The notes beneath the pieces were generated by a model that did not search any database, was not told where the DNA came from, and saw only the letters and a program-made list of their open reading frames with translations. A stretch of DNA of 15,982 nucleotides from an uncultured Oscillospiraceae bacterium (GTDB lineage Bacteria > Bacillota_A > Clostridia > Oscillospirales > Oscillospiraceae), in NCBI GenBank assembly GCA_947631675.1, contig CANRMG010000023.1, positions 1 to 15,982 on the forward strand, in the 5' to 3' direction. The position numbers and the translations under genes are program-made. The number at the start of each line of letters is the position of its first letter. Positions within the stretch are counted from its first letter, which is position 1. Of this stretch, positions 1 through 6,009 are shown piece by piece.

Positions 1-344
1 CCCTCATAGCCGGCGGCCTCGGCCATGTCGGTCAGGTCATAGGTCCACTCGGTGTAGACCTGGCCGATGCGGTTGAAGTCGTCCTCGAAGATGTCGATGG
101 CGTCGCCCGCGCCCAGGGAGGCGGTGAGCAGGGTGTTGATGTCCCGGCCCTTCCACTCGATGTTCACATGCACGCCGCTCTTGGCCTCATAGGCCTCGGC
201 GGCCTCGGCGATGACGGTGGCCTGGGGCTCGCCCTCGTTCCACATGGACCAGAAATTGATCTCCACGGGGTCGTCCGCCAGGGCGAAGGCGCCCAGAGAC
301 AGGACCATGACCACCACGAGGATCACGCTGAGAAGCTTCTTCAT
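1..344 (-). CDS. Extracellular sugar-type ABC transporter substrate-binding protein, N-terminal part (cut by window edge)
   Basis: The reading frame starts at an ATG (complement of 342-344), 6-7 nt after a strong AGGAGGG ribosome binding site (about 351-357), and runs off the left edge after 114 codons, so only the N-terminus is visible. Residues 1-23 form a signal peptide: a basic MKK start, a hydrophobic core, and an ALA|DD signal-peptidase-I-like end. The mature part begins with VEINFWSMWNEGEPQ and continues with an AEAYEAKSGVHVNIEW stretch. This pattern is typical of family 1 extracellular sugar-binding proteins that deliver oligosaccharides to ABC permeases. There is no cysteine in the visible part, so the lipobox expected for a Gram-positive lipid-anchored binding protein is absent. 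The gene is divergent from an AraC-type regulator at 569, which probably controls it. Ligand identity cannot be told from this fragment. The call to the substrate-binding class is fairly secure. Confidence 0.85.
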   Translation of the reverse strand, partial: MKKLLSVILVVVMVLSLGAFALADDPVEINFWSMWNEGEPQATVIAEAAEAYEAKSGVHVNIEWKGRDINTLLTASLGAGDAIDIFEDDFNRIGQVYTEWTYDLTDMAEAAGYE

Positions 345-386
345 GGATATACCCTCCTAATAAGTATTTGAGTCGCCGCTTATTTT

Positions 387-402
387 TGAGGCTTTTGCCT
401 CA
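387..402 (-). other. Short stem-loop in the 5' leader of the binding-protein mRNA
   Basis: TGAGGC at 387-392 and GCCTCA at 397-402 are perfect complements around a 4-nt loop. The hairpin lies between the predicted minus-strand -10 box (415-420) and the ribosome binding site (351-357), so it would be in the untranslated leader. It is followed on the transcript by an A-rich run, not a U run, so it is not a terminator. It may stabilise the mRNA. I do not recognise a known riboswitch here. Confidence 0.4.
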
Positions 403-414
403 TCCTTTACATCC

Positions 415-442
415 AGTATACACTTTTCACTTGACAAAACAA
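415..442 (-). promoter_or_regulatory. Candidate promoter of the sugar-binding protein gene
   Basis: On the minus strand TTGTTT (442-437) is followed after 16 bp by TATACT (420-415). The -10 box matches the sigma-A consensus at five of six positions; the -35 box keeps only the TTG. It overlaps the candidate araC-side promoter and one arm of the inverted repeat at 437-456. Confidence 0.5.
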
Positions 443-459
443 TCAAAATATTGTTTAAC
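431..459 (+). promoter_or_regulatory. Candidate promoter toward the AraC-family regulator
   Basis: A perfect TTGACA -35 box (431-436) is followed after 17 bp by TTTAAC (454-459), a four-of-six -10 box. A start here would give a leader of about 100 nt. A weaker alternative nearer the gene is TTGCAA (490-495) with TAAAAT (511-516) at 15-bp spacing. Which one is used cannot be settled by reading. Confidence 0.4.
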
Positions 460-476
460 TTTTTATAGATATTGTT
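437..476. promoter_or_regulatory. Operator-like repeats between the divergent promoters
   Basis: AAACAAT (437-443) and ATTGTTT (450-456) form a perfect 7-bp inverted repeat with a 6-bp centre. In addition, ATATTGTT occurs at 448-455 and again at 469-476, a 21-bp period, that is, two helical turns on the same face. AraC-family dimers often bind direct repeats at about this spacing. The elements overlap the -35 region of the minus-strand promoter and the -10 region of the plus-strand one, which fits regulation of both genes. A further repeat, TTTAGATAA, occurs at 480-488 and 523-531. Confidence 0.45.
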
Positions 477-568
477 GTTTTTAGATAATTTGCAAAAATC
501 ACGCACATACTAAAATTTTTTGTTTAGATAAAGTCCATAACTTGCCATGTACATCCGGGGGGCGTTCT

Positions 569-1417
569 ATGAGCACACAGCAATACGTACTTGACCGGGG
601 CGAGGGGGTCCCGGCGCTGGACAGCGCGCGGCTATTATACGTGACCAGCGCCCAGTACAGCGCCGAGTGGGCCAGCGCCGAGCACACCCACACCTGCGCG
701 GAGCTGTTTTTCGTCACCGGCGGCAGCGGGGACATGCAGATCGGCCAGGTGCCCCACCCCCTGGCGGCCGGGGACCTGATGGCCGTCAGCGGCGCCGTGC
801 CCCACACGGAGGTCAGCGGCCCCGGCGATCCGCTGGAATACGTGGTGCTGGGCGTGGACGGGCTGGAGACCCTGGCCGGCGCCGACGGCTTTGCCCTGGT
901 ACACGGGTTTTATCACCAGCGGCAGGTGGCCCAGTGCCTGGACATGCTGCTGCAGGAGGCCCAGCGGGGCCGGAGCGGCTATCAGGACATTTGCCAGGAC
1001 CTTTTGCATATCCTGCTGCTCCTGCTGGTCCGGCACCGGGGCTCCATCCTCCGGCCGGCGCCCCGGGAGCAGAAGGCCGGGCGGGAGTGCAGCCTGGTGC
1101 GCCGGTACATCGACAGCCACTTCAAGGAGAGCATCACCCTGGACGGGCTGGCCGCCGTGGCCCACCTCAACAAGTATTACCTGGCCCACGCCTTCCAAAA
1201 GGAATACGGCGTATCCCCTATCCGCTACCTCACCGCCCGGCGCATCCGGGAGAGCCGCTTTCTGCTGGCGGAGACGGACCATAGCCTATCCCACATCGCC
1301 CAGGTCCTGGGGTTTTCCTCGCCCAGCTACTTCTCCCAGTGCTTCCGCCGGGCGGAGGGCGTGAGCCCCACGGAGTACCGCCGCCGGCGGAAGGGAGGCG
1401 GCCCGGCCCGGGACTGA
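569..1417 (+). CDS. AraC-family transcriptional regulator (cupin sensor plus double HTH)
   Basis: This is a 282-residue protein. The frame can be opened at a TTG at 542, but the ATG at 569 has a GGGGGG ribosome binding site about 6 nt upstream and is preferred. Residues about 20-95 look like the AraC-type cupin, with the HTHTCAELFFVTGGSG pattern near residue 39 that usually starts the ligand-binding barrel. Residues about 175-275 carry the two helix-turn-helix motifs. The first includes LDGLAAVAHLNKYYLAHAFQ; the second contains the family hallmark, IAQVLGFSSPSYFSQCFRR followed by GVSPTEYR. The length is normal for one-component sugar-responsive AraC regulators. It is transcribed away from a sugar-binding protein gene, so control of that transporter in response to its sugar is the likely role, though the ligand is unknown. 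No terminator follows; a separate promoter serves rfbA downstream. Confidence 0.9.
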   Translation: MSTQQYVLDRGEGVPALDSARLLYVTSAQYSAEWASAEHTHTCAELFFVTGGSGDMQIGQVPHPLAAGDLMAVSGAVPHTEVSGPGDPLEYVVLGVDGLETLAGADGFALVHGFYHQRQVAQCLDMLLQEAQRGRSGYQDICQDLLHILLLLLVRHRGSILRPAPREQKAGRECSLVRRYIDSHFKESITLDGLAAVAHLNKYYLAHAFQKEYGVSPIRYLTARRIRESRFLLAETDHSLSHIAQVLGFSSPSYFSQCFRRAEGVSPTEYRRRRKGGGPARD

Positions 1418-1426
1418 CGGCCATAC

Positions 1427-1456
1427 TTGTCAGCCGCACGATGTGTGTGGTATAAT
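1427..1456 (+). promoter_or_regulatory. Promoter of rfbA-rfbB (extended -10)
   Basis: TTGTCA (1427-1432) is followed after 18 bp by a perfect TATAAT (1451-1456). TG sits one base before the -10 box (1448-1449), giving an extended -10. Transcription should start near 1463, which rules out the in-frame TTG at 1462 as the rfbA start and supports the ATG at 1501. Confidence 0.75.
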
Positions 1457-1500
1457 CCAAGTTGATACCGCATTATACAGAGAGAAAAGGGGGAGAGGAT

Positions 1501-2376
1501 ATGAAAGGCATCATCCTGGCCGGCGGGAACGGCACGAGGCTTTATCCCATCACCAAGGGCGTGTCGAAGCAGGCCCTGGCCGTCTATGACAAGCCCATGA
1601 TCTACTATCCCCTGTCCACCCTCATGCTGGCGGGGATACGGGAGGTGCTCATCATCTCCACGCCCCAGGACATCCCGGTGTTCCGGGAGATACTGGGGGA
1701 CGGCAGCCAGCTGGGCATGGCGTTCTCCTACGCCGTGCAGGAGCATCCCAACGGCCTGCCGGAGGCGCTCATCATCGGCGAGCAGTTCATCGCCGGGGAC
1801 AGGGTGGCGCTGATACTGGGGGACAATATCTTCTACGGCAGCGGCTTTTCCTCCTTCCTGCACAAGGCCATGGACGTGAAGGAGGGGGCGGTGGTGTTCG
1901 GCTATCCGGTACACGATCCGTCCGACTTCGGCGTGGTGGAGTTCGACAGGGACGGAAGGGTGCTGTCCCTGGAGGAGAAGCCTCAGAAGCCAAGGTCAAA
2001 ATACGCCGTGCCGGGGCTGTATTTCTACGACGGGCAGGCGGTGGACATCGCCAAGGCCATAAAGCCCTCCGCCCGGGGGGAGCTGGAGATCACGGCGGTG
2101 AACCAGGAATACCTGCGGCGGGGCCAGCTTCACGTGGTGAAGTTCTTCCGGGGCATGGCCTGGCTGGACACGGGTACATACGACGGCCTGCAGGAGGCGG
2201 CCCAGTTCGTGAACATCATCCAGAAGCGGCAGGGCCTGTACGTGTCCTGCATCGAGGAGATCGCCTACCGGCGGGGGTTCATCGACCGGACGCAGCTTCT
2301 GCGCCTGGCGGAGCCGCTGATGCAGACGGCCTACGGGCAGTATCTGAAGGAGATCGCGGAGGGCGACGGCCTATGA
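1501..2376 (+). CDS. rfbA: Glucose-1-phosphate thymidylyltransferase
   Basis: This enzyme joins glucose 1-phosphate and dTTP to make dTDP-glucose and pyrophosphate, the first step of dTDP-deoxysugar (dTDP-rhamnose type) synthesis in the cytoplasm. The 291-residue length is normal for RmlA. The N-terminus [16 protein letters not shown] (residues 3-18) is the nucleotide-binding signature. [19 protein letters not shown] follows, then [12 protein letters not shown] near 102-113 with the metal-binding aspartate, and the [10 protein letters not shown] and WLDTGTYD patterns further on. The ATG at 1501 has a GGGGGAGA ribosome binding site. The last codon overlaps the rfbB start as ATGA, so the two are translationally coupled. 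The usual partners rfbC and rfbD are not in the window. Confidence 0.96.
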   Translation: MKGIILAGGNGTRLYPITKGVSKQALAVYDKPMIYYPLSTLMLAGIREVLIISTPQDIPVFREILGDGSQLGMAFSYAVQEHPNGLPEALIIGEQFIAGDRVALILGDNIFYGSGFSSFLHKAMDVKEGAVVFGYPVHDPSDFGVVEFDRDGRVLSLEEKPQKPRSKYAVPGLYFYDGQAVDIAKAIKPSARGELEITAVNQEYLRRGQLHVVKFFRGMAWLDTGTYDGLQEAAQFVNIIQKRQGLYVSCIEEIAYRRGFIDRTQLLRLAEPLMQTAYGQYLKEIAEGDGL

Positions 2377-3428
2377 AAAACGTGCTGGTCACCGGCGGAG
2401 CGGGATTCATCGGGTCCAACTTCATCCACTATGTGCTGGGGACGAGAGACGACATCCAGAAGCTGGTGAACTTTGATCTGCTGACCTACGCCGGGAACCT
2501 GGAGAACCTGGCGGGGATAGAGAATGACCCCCGGTATGTCTTCATCCGGGGGGACATACGGGACCGGAAGGCGGTCAAAGAGCTCTTCGATACCTATGAC
2601 TTCGACACGGTGGTCCACTTCGCGGCGGAGAGCCACGTGGATAGGAGCATCACGGAGCCGGAGGTGTTTCTGACCACCAACGTGGTGGGGACCCAGGCGC
2701 TGCTGGACGCGGCCAAGGACCACTGGAAGCTGGCCCCGGAGGACAAGTATTCGCGAGAGTATAAGCCCGGCGTGCGGTACCTGCAGGTGTCTACGGACGA
2801 GGTGTACGGCGCCCTGGGGAAGACGGGGATGTTCACGGAGACCACGCCCCTTTCCCCCAACAGCCCCTACTCGGCCTCCAAGGCGGGGGCGGATATGGTT
2901 GTGCGGGCCTACGGCAGCACCTATGGTCTTCCAGTTAACATAACGCGCTGCTCCAACAACTACGGCCCCCGTCAGTTCCCGGAGAAGCTGATACCCCTGA
3001 TGATCCACAACGCCCTGGACGACAAGTCCCTGCCGGTATACGGGGACGGGATGCAGATCCGGGACTGGCTGCACGTGAAGGACCACTGCGCGGCCATATG
3101 TGCGGTGCTGGATAAAGGCCGCGCGGGCGAGGTATACAACATCGGCGGGAACAATGAGAGGGCCAACCTGGACATCGTGCGGCTGATACTGGACAGGCTG
3201 GACAAGCCGGAGAGCCTCATCGCCCATGTGGCCGACCGGCCGGGGCACGACCGGCGCTACGCCATCGATAACGGAAAGATCACCAGCGAGCTGGGGTGGG
3301 TGCCTGCCTACACCTTCGAGCGGGGGATGGAAGAGACCATCCGGTGGTACCTGGACAACGGCGCATGGGTGGAGCACGTCACCTCCGGGGCCTACCGGAG
3401 CTATTACAAAAAGATGTACGGCGCCTGA
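2373..3428 (+). CDS. rfbB: dTDP-glucose 4,6-dehydratase
   Basis: This NAD-dependent enzyme converts dTDP-glucose to dTDP-4-keto-6-deoxyglucose, the step after rfbA. It has 351 residues, a normal RmlB length. It is an extended short-chain dehydrogenase: the Rossmann motif [11 protein letters not shown] (residues 7-17), the substrate loop [12 protein letters not shown] near 82-93, the dehydratase signature STDEVYG (Thr141-Asp142-Glu143 as the catalytic group), YSASK (Tyr166, Lys170), and [14 protein letters not shown] after residue 195. The start overlaps the end of rfbA by 4 nt. A strong hairpin follows the stop codon. The product is a branch point to rhamnose, fucosamine-type and other dTDP-sugars; the later enzymes are not visible here, so the final sugar cannot be named. 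Confidence 0.96.
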   Translation: MKNVLVTGGAGFIGSNFIHYVLGTRDDIQKLVNFDLLTYAGNLENLAGIENDPRYVFIRGDIRDRKAVKELFDTYDFDTVVHFAAESHVDRSITEPEVFLTTNVVGTQALLDAAKDHWKLAPEDKYSREYKPGVRYLQVSTDEVYGALGKTGMFTETTPLSPNSPYSASKAGADMVVRAYGSTYGLPVNITRCSNNYGPRQFPEKLIPLMIHNALDDKSLPVYGDGMQIRDWLHVKDHCAAICAVLDKGRAGEVYNIGGNNERANLDIVRLILDRLDKPESLIAHVADRPGHDRRYAIDNGKITSELGWVPAYTFERGMEETIRWYLDNGAWVEHVTSGAYRSYYKKMYGA

Positions 3429-3444
3429 GCGGGAGCAAAAGGAA

Positions 3445-3471
3445 AGAGACAGAGCGTTTTGCTCTGTCTCT
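3445..3471. terminator. Hairpin between convergent rfbB and the glycosyltransferase gene
   Basis: AGAGACAGAGC (3445-3455) pairs perfectly with GCTCTGTCTCT (3461-3471) around a 5-nt loop. On the plus strand the stem is followed by only a few T residues; on the minus strand it is followed by a TTTCCTTTT run. It should serve chiefly the minus-strand operon and probably also stops rfbAB transcription. Confidence 0.7.
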
Positions 3472-3487
3472 CTTATGCTGTCTGGCC

Positions 3488-4600
3488 TTACATCAGCGTC
3501 TCCAGCTCCGCTGTCACCAGGGGGAACACCCGCTCCAGGGAATAGGCGGCGGCCGTCTCCCGGGCGGCCTGGCCCAGGGAGCGGCACAGCGCCGGATCGT
3601 CCATGAGCCGCTTTACGGCGGCGGCCAGGGCGGCCCTGTCGCCGTAGGGGTAGAGAAGCCCGCTCTCCCCGTCCCGGATAAGATCTTCGTGGCCCTTCAC
3701 GGCGCTGGCTGCCACAGGCAGGCCCATGTGCATGGCCTCCATCACGTTGAAGGGCAGACCCTCGCTGCGGCTGGCGGACACGGCGGCGTCCGCCGCGGCG
3801 TACCAGGCTGCCATGTCCTCCGCCTCGCCGGGGAAGATGACCCGCCTGCCCAGACCCAGCCGGGCGGCCAGGGCCTTGCATTCGCCGAGCGTGCTTCCCT
3901 CGCCGGGCAGGGCCAGCACCGCTTTTTCCGGCAGGGACGCCATGGCCTCTATGAGCACCTCCTGGCTCTTCCGCCGGGAAAACTCCGCCCCGTAGACCAG
4001 CAGAAAGGCGTCGCCGGGTATGCCGTACGCCTGCCGCTGCCGGGGACCGGCATCATGCCCCGCCCCGTCCAGACGGGGGAAGTCCACCCCCATGCCGGGG
4101 ATGCAGGACACCCGCCCGCCCAGGCGCTTTTCCCGGGCCAGGTCGTAGTCATAGCCGTTCATGGTCAGCAGCAGGTCGGTCTGCTTTGCGGTGAGCTTTT
4201 CCGCCCCCAGCAGCACCGCCCGCTTCATGGCGGGGGTATCATCGTCGAAGAGGTATCCGTGGACGGTGTTTATGAGCTTTGGCCGGTCCCTCATGCCCTT
4301 GACGGCCAGCCTCGTGAAGAAGGCCGCCAGGGAGGTGTGGGTAGAGATGAGGTCGTAGCGGCGCGCCTCTATCTCCCGGCGCAGCATGGCCGCCGCCCGA
4401 AGGTTGGCCGGGGCGGTCATCTTTTTTTGAAAGGGGAGGGGGATGATCCGGTCCGCCCCGGGGATGTCGCAGGGCGTCCCGCCGCAGGCCGCGTCCACCT
4501 GCCAGCCCTGCTCTTGGAACCAGCGCAGGTAGGGCAGATGGAACCGGCGGATATGGGAAAAGGTGGAGGCTGTGAAGAGCACGCTGCAGGCCTGCTTCAC
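3488..4600 (-). CDS. GT4-family (GT-B fold) glycosyltransferase
   Basis: The 370-residue protein starts at a GTG (complement of 4598-4600). The start shares a GTGA overlap with the stop of the upstream gene and has an AAGGTGG ribosome binding site, so translation is coupled; the frame extends further upstream but inside the preceding gene. The N-terminal half resembles the acceptor domain of capsule/exopolysaccharide glycosyltransferases, with a STHTSLAAFFTRLA stretch and an HG motif at 114-115. The C-terminal half binds the nucleotide-sugar and has the retaining-enzyme E-x7-E signature as EGLPFNVME (Glu280, Glu288). No signal peptide or membrane helix is evident, so it acts at the cytoplasmic face. 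It is the last gene of the operon and probably adds the second sugar to the lipid-linked precursor. Donor and acceptor cannot be read from the sequence. Confidence 0.88.
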   Translation of the reverse strand: MKQACSVLFTASTFSHIRRFHLPYLRWFQEQGWQVDAACGGTPCDIPGADRIIPLPFQKKMTAPANLRAAAMLRREIEARRYDLISTHTSLAAFFTRLAVKGMRDRPKLINTVHGYLFDDDTPAMKRAVLLGAEKLTAKQTDLLLTMNGYDYDLAREKRLGGRVSCIPGMGVDFPRLDGAGHDAGPRQRQAYGIPGDAFLLVYGAEFSRRKSQEVLIEAMASLPEKAVLALPGEGSTLGECKALAARLGLGRRVIFPGEAEDMAAWYAAADAAVSASRSEGLPFNVMEAMHMGLPVAASAVKGHEDLIRDGESGLLYPYGDRAALAAAVKRLMDDPALCRSLGQAARETAAAYSLERVFPLVTAELETLM

Positions 4601-5997
4601 CGTTCCACCTTCTCTCTCGAAAGTTCTTCCTTGTTGATGAACTTCCCGCCGAACAGGGTCGTCAGCAGGATCTGCACGTCGAACCAGAAGCTCCAGTGCT
4701 CGATGTAATAGATGTCGTGGTCCACGCGGGCCTGGATGGAGGTATCGCCCCGCAGGTCGTGGACCTGGGCCCAGCCGGTGATGCCGGGGCGGACCTGGTG
4801 CTTGACCATGTACAGGGGCACCTCGTCCCGGAACTGCTCTACGAAATAGGGGAGTTCCGGCCGGGGGCCCACCAGACTCATGTCCCCCTTCAGCACGTTC
4901 CAAAGCTGGGGCAGCTCATCCAGCGAACACTTGCGCATAAAGGCGCCGAACCGGGTCCGCCGGTCGTCCTCCCGGGTGCTCCAGGCGGTGGTCTCCTGGC
5001 TGTTCACCCGCATGGAGCGGAACTTGTACATCCAGAAAAGCTCCTGGCCCTGGCCCACCCGCTCCTGGCGGAAGATGACCGGGCCGGGGGAGGACAGCTT
5101 CACGCCAATGGCGCACAGGGCCATCACCGGACTGAGCACGATGAGTGCCAGCGCCGAGACCACGATATCCATGGCACGCTTCAAAAAGGCGTTGGTCCAG
5201 TTGTCCAGAGGGACATGGCGGATGTTCATGAGGGGGATGCCGTTCAGGTCGTCCAGCTGGGGCGTGGAGGGCACGTAGCCGGCGAAGAAGGGGATGATGG
5301 ACAGGCGCACCCCGACGCTGTCGCAGGCCGCGATGATACGGGGCGTTCTGGGCACGTCCTCCGGCTCCAGCGCCGCCACCACCTCGTCTGGCAGGGTCTT
5401 TTCCAGCAGATCCTCCAGCTTTTCAAAGCCGCCCAGCCAGCGGAGCCGGCCGAGCCCCTCGCTGTCGGACACATATCCGATGGCGTCGTATCCCAGGGCG
5501 CGGTCGCTCTCTATCTCGTGCAGATACTTCTCTGCCAGCGCCCCGGAGCCCAGGAGCAGCACATGCTTCAGGTTGTGGCCCGCCAGCCGGTATCGGCGCA
5601 GGGCCCGGCGCAGGATGATGCGCTTTGCGCTCAGCACGCCCACGCTCAGGGCGAAGGCGATAAGGAGCAGACCCCGGGAGTAGTGGACGCCCCAGCTCAT
5701 GAACAGCATGCTCTGCAGGATCACCGTGTCCAGGAGCGTGGCCTCCCACAGTCGGACCAGTTCTACCCGCAGCCGCTTGGCCCGGAAGCTCTGGTACAGG
5801 CCAAAGGCGGCGTAAGTGAAAAGCTGCGCCGCCGTGTAGATCACGCCCATGAGGATATAGTTCCTCAGCGGCATGCTGATGTCGCCCTGAAATACGTGGA
5901 ACCGTATCCAGAATGCCGCGGGAAAGGCGAGAAACAGAACCGCGCCGTCGCTGAGCACATGCAGATGATTGAGTGTTTTTTGATTCTCTCTGATCAT
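4597..5997 (-). CDS. Polyprenyl-phosphate sugar-1-phosphate transferase (WcaJ/WbaP type initiating enzyme)
   Basis: This 466-residue protein starts exopolysaccharide synthesis by moving a sugar 1-phosphate from a nucleotide-sugar to undecaprenyl phosphate at the inner face of the membrane. Four hydrophobic segments lie in the first about 125 residues. A Rossmann-like domain follows (about 141-262, starting KHVLLLGSGALAEKYL). The catalytic domain begins with a membrane-inserted segment (about 276-298) and has RQERVGQ, YKFRSM (324-329), the catalytic DELPQLWNVLKGD region with Asp360-Glu361, SLVGPRPE (374-381) and RPGITGWAQV (403-412). This is the large, five-segment form of the family. The ribosome binding site before the ATG is weak; the stop of the upstream gene lies 12 nt away, so coupling is likely. 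The sugar transferred (glucose, galactose or an N-acetylated sugar) cannot be decided. Confidence 0.93.
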   Translation of the reverse strand: MIRENQKTLNHLHVLSDGAVLFLAFPAAFWIRFHVFQGDISMPLRNYILMGVIYTAAQLFTYAAFGLYQSFRAKRLRVELVRLWEATLLDTVILQSMLFMSWGVHYSRGLLLIAFALSVGVLSAKRIILRRALRRYRLAGHNLKHVLLLGSGALAEKYLHEIESDRALGYDAIGYVSDSEGLGRLRWLGGFEKLEDLLEKTLPDEVVAALEPEDVPRTPRIIAACDSVGVRLSIIPFFAGYVPSTPQLDDLNGIPLMNIRHVPLDNWTNAFLKRAMDIVVSALALIVLSPVMALCAIGVKLSSPGPVIFRQERVGQGQELFWMYKFRSMRVNSQETTAWSTREDDRRTRFGAFMRKCSLDELPQLWNVLKGDMSLVGPRPELPYFVEQFRDEVPLYMVKHQVRPGITGWAQVHDLRGDTSIQARVDHDIYYIEHWSFWFDVQILLTTLFGGKFINKEELSREKVER

Positions 5998-6009
5998 GGG
6001 CCCGGTCTC

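Noticed and set aside
1413..1434. CTGAC ... GTCAG inverted repeat after the araC stop codon as a terminator
   Set aside because: The stem is only 5 bp, the loop is large and there is no T run; part of it is the rfbA -35 box.
2331..3881. A 516-codon minus-strand frame opposite rfbB
   Set aside because: It overlaps rfbB and the end of the glycosyltransferase gene in another frame, with no recognisable domain or ribosome binding site.
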